Below, in pieces: positions 1 through 8,147 of a stretch of 32,044 nt of DNA. Position 1 is the stretch's first letter. Each line of letters starts with the position of its first letter. The translations under genes and the position numbers were made by a program. Below the pieces are notes generated by a model. The model was not told where the DNA came from. It saw only the letters and a program-made list of their open reading frames with translations, and ran no database searches. The stretch is from Halobacteriales archaeon SW_9_67_24 (GTDB taxonomy: Archaea; Halobacteriota; Halobacteria; Halobacteriales; Halococcaceae), in NCBI GenBank assembly GCA_003022685.1, contig PXSV01000080.1, forward strand, positions 1 through 32,044, given 5' to 3'.

Positions 1-230
1 CGTCGCCCTTCTTGTCCTGGCTGTCCGGCGTTCGGCCAGTCTCGGCGGAAGCGCTGTCGTACTGTCCGACTCCGTTGATCTTCGTGACGAGGGCGACGGT
101 GGCAGTGAACATTCCGACCAGCAGTAGGCCGAACGTGACGGCGCTCGGAAGCAGACCGAAAACACCCAGCAGTAAGCCGAAAAGCATGGCCGAAAGGAAG
201 AGCGCGAACACGGTCCGGGTTCGACTCATG
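1..230 (-). CDS. Small membrane protein, truncated by the window edge (C-terminus missing)
   Basis: Reverse complement from ATG at about 230 reads MSRTRTVFALFLSAMLFGLLLGVFGLLPSAVTFGLLLVGMFTATVALVTKINGVGQYDSASAETGRTPDSQDKKGD with no stop to the window edge; two hydrophobic segments then a polar tail. Confidence 0.7.
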
Positions 231-271
231 GCTCGACGTATCGGACGATAGCACATCAAACCCCGGCATCG

Positions 272-2563
272 TCACGTTCGCTGATCGCTATCGGGAACGA
301 ACGGCGAAAGCCCGGGGAGGCCGACCGATCGATCCGTCGTTCGGTCCGCGGTGCGGTTCGACGTCTCGATCGTCGCGTTCGCCGAGACGCCCGGAAGGTA
401 ATCGTCCGCGCTGGGCACGTAGGTTCCCTCGTGGCCGCAGTCGGTGGTGAGCCGACAGACCTCGGTTTCGGGTGGCCAGAGCAGTCGAGCGCGCCCGTCA
501 TCGACGCTCGTGACGATCTCGTAGCGGTAAGTCACCGTCGCCCCGCCAGGCTGGACGAACGTCACGACGAGCGCGAGTTCGTCCCCGATCGAGACGGTCG
601 TCGTCCCGTCGAACCCCCGTGACCCCGCGCCGAGGATCCGTGTGCCGTCGGGCGTGACCTGCCACTCGACGGCGAGCGTTCCGTTGAACTGGCCGCCGAC
701 GGTGCGTTGGACCGCCCCGCCGTCGGCGACCAGTCTCACCGAGGCAGTGTCGCTGCCGTTCGGCACCCCGACGGTCGTCGTGATTCGGTGGCTCGTGCCC
801 GAGCGCACCTGGAGGCGCTGGAGGTGGGGGACGATCCGACCAGTGGCCATCGCGTCGGGCTGCCACTCGCCACGATACGTGTAGCGATACGGCGTCCGGT
901 TCGCGAACGAGCCGAGGACCGCGAGGTTCCCGCCGCCGCGATCGAGCGCGTACACCCGATCGCCGGCGAACCCCGGTTGGTTGTAGAGCGACTGGAAGGG
1001 GTGGGCGAGCCAGTCGCCGTACGGCGTCGGCACGAACACGAGCGCGCGGTCGAACGCCCGGTTCTCGAAGGGATCGTACGCTCTCTCGTAGCGTTCGGTG
1101 TACGCCCGGTGTTCGTCGAGCGGCGGCCCGACGGCGTTCTGCTCCGCCACCGCCAGCACCGGGGCCGCGACGAGCAGGAGGGCGAGCACGACCGCGCGGA
1201 CGCCACGCGCCGACAGCCGGGTGCGTGCGATCGACGCGACCCCACGAAACAGCCAGAGCGCGCCCGCCGCGCCGAAGACCGACAGCGGCGCGAGGGCGTC
1301 GAAGTGATAATACGGGCCGAACCCGGCAATCAGCCCGTCGGTCGGATCGGATAGCGTCCCGAGAACGTTCAGGTTCCCCCAGAACGCGACGTTGCCGACC
1401 GCGACCGCGACGAGCACGCCGACCAGCAGCCATCGAACGTGGCGGTCGGGGAGTGTAGCGCGGCCGTCGGGGAGCGCGGGACGGTCGTCGGCGATCGATC
1501 GGTCGCTGTGCCCGGCGCTCGCGTCGCCCCGAACGCGATCACGAAGCCACCCGACCGCCGTGCGCCCGACCGTCGCCGCGATGCCGATCCCGGCCAGCGC
1601 GGTTCCAAGCGGGCCGAAGGCGGTCCATCGCGTGGCGAACTCATAGAGGACGTGTGCGTTCGCCCGGAGCGCGAGGGTCGGCGTGTAATCGACCACGCGG
1701 CCGAGAATGCGCCGCCGACCGAACCCGAGCCCGTCGAGCGGCGCGAACGCCGCGTAGGGAAAGCGGAGCGCGGCCCCGGTCACGACGTGGTTGTACGCGA
1801 GCGTGAGGGCGACGAACGCCAGCCCGGGAAGCGCGACGGCGGCGTACCGTGCGATCGCCGCACGGACATGAGTGTTCGAACCACCCCGCAGGGCGCGCGC
1901 GAGCGACCAGAGCGCGTGGCAGATGAACGGCGTGGCGAACACCACGGCGGTGTAGGGCCGCGCGAAGAACGCGATCCCGATAGCCGTCCCCGCGAGCGCG
2001 GCGTATCGCAGGCTCTGCCGGCGGTGCGCCCGGATGTAACAGACCACGAACCCGAGGTCGAACATCGCGGTCGGCGCGTAGGGAAGGAAGACCGACGAGG
2101 TGAACACGAACAGCGGCGAGGCGGCGAGGAAGACGACCGCGAGGGCCCCGGTTCGAGCGTCGAACGCCGCGCTGGCGAGCCACGCGAGAAGGCCGGCGTT
2201 GGCGACGGCGACGAGCGCGAGCGCAAGTCGGGGGACGTCGACCGCGACCCCGAGTGCGAAGACTGCAGCAGGAACGGGCGAGTATTTGGGGTAGAGTCGC
2301 GCGCCGTCGTGGACGAAGAACCACGGCCGGAACGCGGCCGGATGATCGGTCGTGAACCACAGCCGGCCGTCGAGCAGGAGGTGGGCCTGCTGGAGGTACA
2401 CCGCTTCGTCGTGGTTGGCCGAGTGATACGGGAAGAGATCGGTCGCGACGAGAAAGACAAGGACGCCAGCAAGCACCGAGAGGAGGGCGGCGAGAGCCGC
2501 CGGCGTCGTCCGGTCGGCGATCCCTCGGAGGCGACCCTCGTGGAGCGAATCGAGGGGGCTCAC
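272..2563 (-). CDS. Polytopic membrane glycosyltransferase-like protein (GT39/ArnT/PMT_2-like)
   Basis: Long ORF with many hydrophobic segments and the GT-C-like motif NHDEAVYLQQAHLLLDGRLW. GTG start at 2563 overlaps the upstream stop (GTGA), so the 801-aa ORF is probably over-extended at its N-terminus. Confidence 0.75.
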   Translation of the reverse strand: MSPLDSLHEGRLRGIADRTTPAALAALLSVLAGVLVFLVATDLFPYHSANHDEAVYLQQAHLLLDGRLWFTTDHPAAFRPWFFVHDGARLYPKYSPVPAAVFALGVAVDVPRLALALVAVANAGLLAWLASAAFDARTGALAVVFLAASPLFVFTSSVFLPYAPTAMFDLGFVVCYIRAHRRQSLRYAALAGTAIGIAFFARPYTAVVFATPFICHALWSLARALRGGSNTHVRAAIARYAAVALPGLAFVALTLAYNHVVTGAALRFPYAAFAPLDGLGFGRRRILGRVVDYTPTLALRANAHVLYEFATRWTAFGPLGTALAGIGIAATVGRTAVGWLRDRVRGDASAGHSDRSIADDRPALPDGRATLPDRHVRWLLVGVLVAVAVGNVAFWGNLNVLGTLSDPTDGLIAGFGPYYHFDALAPLSVFGAAGALWLFRGVASIARTRLSARGVRAVVLALLLVAAPVLAVAEQNAVGPPLDEHRAYTERYERAYDPFENRAFDRALVFVPTPYGDWLAHPFQSLYNQPGFAGDRVYALDRGGGNLAVLGSFANRTPYRYTYRGEWQPDAMATGRIVPHLQRLQVRSGTSHRITTTVGVPNGSDTASVRLVADGGAVQRTVGGQFNGTLAVEWQVTPDGTRILGAGSRGFDGTTTVSIGDELALVVTFVQPGGATVTYRYEIVTSVDDGRARLLWPPETEVCRLTTDCGHEGTYVPSADDYLPGVSANATIETSNRTADRTTDRSVGLPGLSPFVPDSDQRT

Positions 2564-3745
2564 TCGTGGTCGGCAAGGTCGTCGGCGCGCGGGAACCACG
2601 CGAGATCGTGGTCGGCGGTCAGGTCGACGGTGACGAACGTGTCGAGATCGATCCGCGCGGCGTGGTTGTGCATGCACTCGACCACGCCACCGTCGTCGAG
2701 CTCCACCCGGTAGAGAACTGTGGGCCCGAGATACCGCCGGTAGACAACGCGGCCGTCGGCGCTCGCCTCGGGCGCGGGCTGGGCGAACACGTCGTCCGGG
2801 CGAACCAAAATGTCGATCTCGGTGCCGTCGTACGCCGCGGTCAGCCCGTGGATGCGCTCGCGCGCGAGGCGGCCGAGCGGCGTTTCGACCGCATCGCCCG
2901 TCACCGACCCAGCGAGAAAGCTCGCGTGGCCCAGAAAGCCGCGACGAACCGCGATTCGGGCTGCTGGAACACTCGCTCGGGCGTACCGACCTGCTCGATC
3001 GACCCCTCGCTCATTACCGCGACCCGATCCGAGATCGAGAACGCCTCCTCCTGGTCGTGGGTCACCGAGACCGCGGTGACGCCCGCCTCGTGGATGATCC
3101 GGCGGGCCTCCTCGCGCATCTCGACCCGGAGATCGACATCGAGGTTCGAGAAGGGTTCGTCGAGCAGCAAAATGGAGGGCTCGGGCGCGAGCGAGCGCGC
3201 GAGCGCGACCCGCTGGCGCTGGCCGCCGGAGAGCTGGTCGGGCTTTTTGTCGCGGTGTCCTTCGAGACCGACGAGTCCGAGCATCTCATCGATGCGGTCC
3301 GGGTCTCCGTCGTCGAGACCGAACCCGACGTTCTCCCCGACGGTCATGTGCGGAAAGAGTGCGAACTCCTGGAAGACGAGTCCGACGTCGCGGTCCTCGG
3401 GTTCGACGACGTTTCCGTCGCCGGCGACCGACTCGCCCGCTATGCGTACCTCTCGCCGTCGAGCACCGACAGCGAGAGATGGTCGAGAACGGTCTCGCTC
3501 CCGTACTGCTTCGCGAGCCCGTCGAGTTCGAGCACCGTCTCGGGCGCGGCGGCCGGCTCGGTGGTGGTCGGTGCGCCGGCGGTGGCGTTGGTGTGCCCGT
3601 CGGCTCCGGACTCGTTCGATGTGGGTTCTCTGGATTCCCATTCGCCGGAGCGAGGGCTGTCGGTCGGGTCCGCTCGTTCCGCCGATCCGACGCTATCGGT
3701 CGTCCGGGGCGAGCGCGATCGGTCGGTGAGGTCGCTATCTCCCAT
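2560..3745 (-). pseudogene. ABC transporter ATP-binding protein (iron/FbpC-PotA-like), disrupted: Walker A region absent and a 3' frameshift before the TOBE domain
   Basis: Fragments in three frames: 3440-3745 (N-terminal VLELDGLAKQYGSETVLDHLSLSVLDGE), 2901-about 3452 (EVRIAGESVAGDG...VGLVFQEFALFPHMTVGENV...LSGGQRQRVALARSLAPEPSILLLDEPFSNLD...VTHDQEEA) and 2560-about 2940 (FLGHASFLAGSVTGDAVETPLG... TOBE). No GPSGCGKS/T motif between the first two. Confidence 0.8.
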
Positions 3746-5342
3746 CGTATCCCTCCTGTGAGAGCAGCACGAGCATCGAGAGCCCGGAGACGAGCACGAG
3801 GACGAGCGCGGGTACAGCCGCCTGGCCGAAGTATCCGGCGCTTTCGGCCTGCCAGACTCTGGTCACCAAGGTCTCGAATCCGGTCGGGCGGAGCAGCAGC
3901 GTCGCCGGCAGCTCCTTCATCGTGGTCAGAAAGACCAGCGCCGCGCCCGCGAGCAGGCCGGGCGCGATCAGCGGGAGTGTCACCCGACGGAACGACTTCA
4001 GGGGGCCGTCGCCGAGCGTGCGCGCCGCGCCGGGGAGCCGGTCGTCGACCCGGCCGAACGCGGCTCGAGTCGAGCCGATCGCTTGGGGAAGAAAGCGGAC
4101 GACGTAGGCGAACACCAACAGCGGAAGGGTCTGGTAGACGGCGGGGAGATATCGTGAACCGAAGAAGACGAGCGCGAGCCCGAGCACGACGCCAGGCATC
4201 GCGTAGCCGACGTAGGTCGCGCGCTCGAACAGGGCGGCGACCCGCGATCGGTGAAACGCCGCGAGGTACGCGATCGGGAGACAGCACGCCGCCGCGACCG
4301 CTGCCGTCGCACCCGCGGCCACGACCGAGTTGATCACGGTGTCGAGTTCGAGCGCCCCCGCACCCGCCTCGCTTCTGACCAACCAGCCCACGAGCACGCC
4401 GATCGGGACCGCGAGCCCAAGCAGGCTGACGCCGGCGGGAAGTGCGAGCGCGGGCCAGCGCCACCGGCCGAGCCGCACGGTCGAGGTGCGCCGCGACCCA
4501 CCACCGGAGGCCGACCGGGACCGGACCCGGGATTCGAGCGCGAGGATCACCAGCGTGATCGCCACCAACTGAAGCGAGAGCACGGCGGCGAGGTCGCGCC
4601 CGAACGCGTTGAGCTCGACGTAGATCACCCGCGTCAGGACGTCGACGCCCATGATCGACGGCGTCCCGAAATCCGAGAGTGCGTAGAGCGCGACCAGCAG
4701 CGCGCCCGCGGCGATCGCGGGTCCGATCTGCGGAAGCGTCACCCGGCGGAACGCCTTCCAGCGCGAATCGCCGAGGGTGCGGGCGGCGTCCACCAATCGA
4801 GTATCCATCGTCTTCAGCGCCGCCCGCGTCGCGATGAACACGTACGGATAGGTGTACAGCGTGAGCACGAACACGACGCCGAGGAAGCCCTCGACCGCGG
4901 GCAGCCACCCGATCCCGAACGTCCGTGCGAGAATGCCGTTCGCGCCGAACGCCGAGACGAACGCGAACGCGCCGATGTAGCTCGGGATCACGAGCGGCAA
5001 CGAGATCGCGACGGTCCAGAACCGGCGGAACGGGAGGTCGGTCCGGGTAGTGAGGAAGGCGAGCGGCACGGCGAGGCCGATCGAGAGTCCCGTGACCGCG
5101 ACGACCATCGCCGCGCTGTTGAGGAGGACCTCGATCGTCCCTGGCCGCGTCAGGAGGGCGAGCGCGTCAGGGCCGACGTCGACGACGGCGAGGAGCACCC
5201 AGAGCAGCGGCGTGAGGACGGCGGCCGCGATCGCCCCCGCGAGCACGACGAGTTCGAGCGGGCCGCGGTCGTCGCTGTCGCTCGTGGTGTCGTCGCTCGT
5301 CGACGGTCGGTCGCTTCGCGATACTTCCGTGTTCGTGGCCAT
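3735..5342 (-). CDS. ABC transporter permease, fused two-domain (Fe3+/FbpB-type)
   Basis: 535 aa, about 12 hydrophobic segments, two EAA-type loops (LGDSRWKAFRRVTLPQIGPAIAAG and LGDGPLKSFRRVTLPLIAPGLLAG); adjacent to SBP and ATPase. Confidence 0.88.
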   Translation of the reverse strand: MATNTEVSRSDRPSTSDDTTSDSDDRGPLELVVLAGAIAAAVLTPLLWVLLAVVDVGPDALALLTRPGTIEVLLNSAAMVVAVTGLSIGLAVPLAFLTTRTDLPFRRFWTVAISLPLVIPSYIGAFAFVSAFGANGILARTFGIGWLPAVEGFLGVVFVLTLYTYPYVFIATRAALKTMDTRLVDAARTLGDSRWKAFRRVTLPQIGPAIAAGALLVALYALSDFGTPSIMGVDVLTRVIYVELNAFGRDLAAVLSLQLVAITLVILALESRVRSRSASGGGSRRTSTVRLGRWRWPALALPAGVSLLGLAVPIGVLVGWLVRSEAGAGALELDTVINSVVAAGATAAVAAACCLPIAYLAAFHRSRVAALFERATYVGYAMPGVVLGLALVFFGSRYLPAVYQTLPLLVFAYVVRFLPQAIGSTRAAFGRVDDRLPGAARTLGDGPLKSFRRVTLPLIAPGLLAGAALVFLTTMKELPATLLLRPTGFETLVTRVWQAESAGYFGQAAVPALVLVLVSGLSMLVLLSQEGYDGR

Positions 5343-5343
5343 C

Positions 5344-6636
5344 TCAGACGTCGAGTCCCACCTCGCGCATCAGTTCGATCGTCGGTTCGAGGTTCGATAG
5401 CTGGGTGAGGTCGAGATCCCCGGGCGGGTTCAGGTCGTCGATCCGCGGGAGTGCGCCGATCGGCGCGACCGCCGGCACGAGGGGATACTCCTTCGTGGTG
5501 CGCGCGAAGTAGTCCTGGGCCTCCGACGAGAGGAGGTGCCGGACGAAGTTCGCGGCGAGTTCGGCGTTCCCCGCCGTGTCGAGGACGGTCGCACCGGCGA
5601 CGTTGAAGACCGAGCCGGCGTCGTTCTGGGTGAACGCGGTCGACAGCGGCGCGTCGGTCCGGGCGGCGAGAACGCGCTGGATGTAGTAGTGGTTGGTGAA
5701 CCCGGCCTCGATCTCGCCGTCGGCGACCGCTTGGGCGATCAGGAACTCGTCGGAGTACGACTCGATGCCCAGATCCTGCATCCCCTGAAGCCACTGTTTT
5801 GCCTGCTCCTCGCCATTGAGAACGCGCATCGCGGTGACGAACGCCTGGAACGAGCCGTACGTCGGGGCCCACCCCATCACGCCCTCGAACTTCGATTGTT
5901 CCGGGAACGCGAAGATGTCCGTCGGGATGTCGCTGCTGTCGAACGCGTTGGTGTTGTAGGGAATCGAGCGCGCGCGCCCCGAGATCCCGGTCCAGTTGCC
6001 CTCGGGATCGCGGAACTGCTGTGGAACCTTCGAAAGGACGTTTTGGGGCAGTTCCTGGGTCCGGCCCTCCTCGGTGAGCAGGCCGAGCGAGCCGGCGTTG
6101 ACCGAGAAGAAGACGTCGGCGGGGCTGCTCTGTCCTTCGGTCAGGACCTGGTTCGCGAGCTCGGTCGATCCCTGATACCGCATTTCGAGGGTGAAGTCCG
6201 GATAGAGGTCCCGGATGTACTCCATGAGTTCGCCGACGAGCGCCTCGCCCCGGCCCGAGTAGATCTGGAGGGTGCCGCTCAGCGCCGGCATTGCGGCCAT
6301 CGAGGTGCCGCCGAGCGCCGCGGGGTCGCGCGACCCGGAGCCGACGAACTCCGCGCTGCCGTTGCCGTCGCTCGCGTTCGCCGTGGTGGCGTCCGCCGTG
6401 CCGTTCGTTCCGTTGCCGCTCGTGGTTGCCGCCGGTGTCGACCCGTCCGTCGTACTGGTCGTGTTGTCGTCACTCCCGTCTTCGGTGTCGCCCCCGCCGC
6501 CCTGGCAGCCCGCAAGCGCTGCGACGCCCGCGATGGGGACAGTTCGCAGAAAGCGCCGGCGAGCGACGCTCGCCGAACGGTTCCCTCGGTCGCTGTCCTC
6601 CGCCTCGGCCGAATCGCCCGTGTTCCGTTGCGTCAT
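5344..6636 (-). CDS. Extracellular iron-type solute-binding lipoprotein (FbpA/FutA-like)
   Basis: Twin-Arg/lipobox N-terminus RRRFLRTVPIAGVAALAGCQGG; LQIYSGRGEALVGELMEYIRDLYPDFTLEMRYQGSTELANQVLTEG...ADVFFSVNAGSLGLL is FbpA/FutA-like; directly upstream of the permease. Confidence 0.87.
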   Translation of the reverse strand: MTQRNTGDSAEAEDSDRGNRSASVARRRFLRTVPIAGVAALAGCQGGGGDTEDGSDDNTTSTTDGSTPAATTSGNGTNGTADATTANASDGNGSAEFVGSGSRDPAALGGTSMAAMPALSGTLQIYSGRGEALVGELMEYIRDLYPDFTLEMRYQGSTELANQVLTEGQSSPADVFFSVNAGSLGLLTEEGRTQELPQNVLSKVPQQFRDPEGNWTGISGRARSIPYNTNAFDSSDIPTDIFAFPEQSKFEGVMGWAPTYGSFQAFVTAMRVLNGEEQAKQWLQGMQDLGIESYSDEFLIAQAVADGEIEAGFTNHYYIQRVLAARTDAPLSTAFTQNDAGSVFNVAGATVLDTAGNAELAANFVRHLLSSEAQDYFARTTKEYPLVPAVAPIGALPRIDDLNPPGDLDLTQLSNLEPTIELMREVGLDV

Positions 6637-6648
6637 TGTCCCACCATA

Positions 6649-6666
6649 TTTTAGGCAGCCCTAAAA
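6649..6666. promoter_or_regulatory. Palindromic operator, DtxR-family-like iron box (TTTTAGG-CAGC-CCTAAAA), upstream of the SBP operon
   Basis: Perfect 7-bp arms with 4-nt spacer, 13-30 nt upstream of the SBP ATG at 6636. Confidence 0.75.
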
Positions 6667-6693
6667 GACCTGTCGTTCCGCGGTCGTCGTGGG

Positions 6694-7860
6694 TCAGTCA
6701 TCGGCGCGCGCGGCGGCCGGGGTCGCGACGTCGTCCGACCCGAGCGCCGCGAGGCAGTCGAGCCAGTCGTGCATGTGCTCGCCGACGTACGTGAGAAAGT
6801 CGCCGTTCTCGTAGTCGTCCCACTCGCCCGCGACGAGCGCGTCGGCCATCGCGGCGTACGCCTCGGCGTAGCCCTCGGCACCTTCGGCGGCGTCGTCGAC
6901 GATCGTCCAGAGGTGTTCGTTGGCTTCGAGCGCCGGGAGTTCCGAACGGAGGTCGTCGAACGTCGAGCGCGGGGCCTTGTGGTGTTCGCACAGCGGCCCT
7001 CCATTAATGATCTGCGTGCCGAGCACGTCGCAGGCGCGCTTCAAGAACACGCCGCTCCAGATGTCGTCGAACCGGCCCACGTCCCACGGGTTGTCGTCCA
7101 TCGGGAGCTGGTAGAACGCGGGCACGACCTCGCGCCGGAAGGCGAGGTTCATCGAGCACACGGTCAGAAACTGGCCCTCGCCCGCGACGAAGTCCTCGCC
7201 GTAGTCCGCGCGCGACAGGCGGGTTTCGGACTGTCCTCGGAGATCGCCGTCGGCGAGGATGCGTGCCGCGTCGAGGTCGGGGACGTGCGTCCAGAGGCCT
7301 TGGGAAGCAACCACGTTGTCGACGTGTGTCTCGTCGGTCTCGATCGTCTCGTCCATCGCGGAGTAGGGATACCCCCGGGGGTAGAGACCGTGCTCGTCGG
7401 CGTTCTGATGCAGGACGTTCACCCACTGCTCGTCCGAGCGGACCGATTCGATCCCGCCCTCGTACGCGAGGTTCGCGAGGTGAGTACCGAAGAAGTCGTC
7501 TTCGGGGTCGGGTCGGGTGTCGTCGTCGATGAAGACCCCGTACTCGAACTCGTTGGCCCAGAGGTAGAGCAGCCCGAAACTGGTCTCGGCGTGACTCGCC
7601 GCCGGCACCAGGTGCGAGAACTCCGCGATCCCCTGCTCGGCGTACCACTCCTCGCGGGCGGTCCCGTCGAAGATTTCTCCCGTGAGATCGAGGTCGTCGA
7701 GCATCGACGCCATCGCGTCGGTTGCACAGAAGTCCTCGGTGACGAGCACGGCGTGGAGTCGGTCGATGTCGAACCCGTGTTCGTGGGCGTTCTCGACGTA
7801 CGAGCGCAGACACTCGTACTCGCGGATCGTCGGCACGATAACGCAGATGTCGGCGGTCAT
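6694..7860 (-). CDS. Reversibly glycosylated polypeptide / alpha-1,4-glucan-protein synthase-like glycosyltransferase
   Basis: MTADICVIVPTIREYECLRSYVENA...GVFIDDDTRPDPEDDFFGTHLANL...NLAFRREVVPAFYQLPMDDNPWDVGRFDDIWSGVFLKRACDVLG...GGPLCEHHKAPRS: RGP/UDP-arabinopyranose-mutase-like features including a DDD nucleotide-sugar motif. Confidence 0.78.
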   Translation of the reverse strand: MTADICVIVPTIREYECLRSYVENAHEHGFDIDRLHAVLVTEDFCATDAMASMLDDLDLTGEIFDGTAREEWYAEQGIAEFSHLVPAASHAETSFGLLYLWANEFEYGVFIDDDTRPDPEDDFFGTHLANLAYEGGIESVRSDEQWVNVLHQNADEHGLYPRGYPYSAMDETIETDETHVDNVVASQGLWTHVPDLDAARILADGDLRGQSETRLSRADYGEDFVAGEGQFLTVCSMNLAFRREVVPAFYQLPMDDNPWDVGRFDDIWSGVFLKRACDVLGTQIINGGPLCEHHKAPRSTFDDLRSELPALEANEHLWTIVDDAAEGAEGYAEAYAAMADALVAGEWDDYENGDFLTYVGEHMHDWLDCLAALGSDDVATPAAARADD

Positions 7861-7877
7861 TGCGGTACGCCCGTGTT

Positions 7878-7893
7878 TTTAGGACGGCCTAAA
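7878..7893. promoter_or_regulatory. Palindromic operator, DtxR-family-like iron box (TTTAGG-ACGG-CCTAAA), upstream of the RGP-like gene
   Basis: Perfect 6-bp arms with 4-nt spacer, 18-33 nt upstream of the ATG at 7860. Confidence 0.72.
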
Positions 7894-7938
7894 GAAACTG
7901 TCGTTGTGGGATCGAATGGCCGCCCGCTCGAACCGTTC

Positions 7939-8018
7939 ATAGGGTCGGTTGGAAGTCCGTCCGGGATCGACCGCAGGCGCGTGCGGTCGCACCGGTAACC
8001 GCTTCCAACCGACCCTAT
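7939..8018. repeat. 17-bp perfect inverted repeat with a nested inner hairpin
   Basis: ATAGGGTCGGTTGGAAG (7939-7955) and CTTCCAACCGACCCTAT (8002-8018); the loop contains a smaller inverted repeat GACCGCA...TGCGGTC. Confidence 0.9.
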
Positions 8019-8147
8019 CAGTCGTCTATGGCCGAGCAAGGGCGTTCCGTATCGGGAAACGGCGCAGTCCGACGGCACCCCCAAGGGCTACCACAGGAAC
8101 AGTCTCACTGGACCGGTTCGTGACCGGCAGTCGTTTCGTCGTCGGCG

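Noticed and set aside
1439-2713. 424-aa plus-strand ORF, and 4251-5408 plus (385 aa)
   Set aside because: Antisense shadows over the glycosyltransferase and permease genes; low-complexity Arg/Glu translations.
2560-2904. Independent TOBE-domain gene with a natural GTGA overlap
   Set aside because: The alternate frame upstream of the GTG still encodes the family motif FLGHASFLAGS, so a frameshifted single ATPase is more parsimonious.
7939-8018. Insertion sequence ends / MITE
   Set aside because: Perfect inverted repeat present but no target-site duplication, no transposase and only one copy in the window; reported only as a structural observation.
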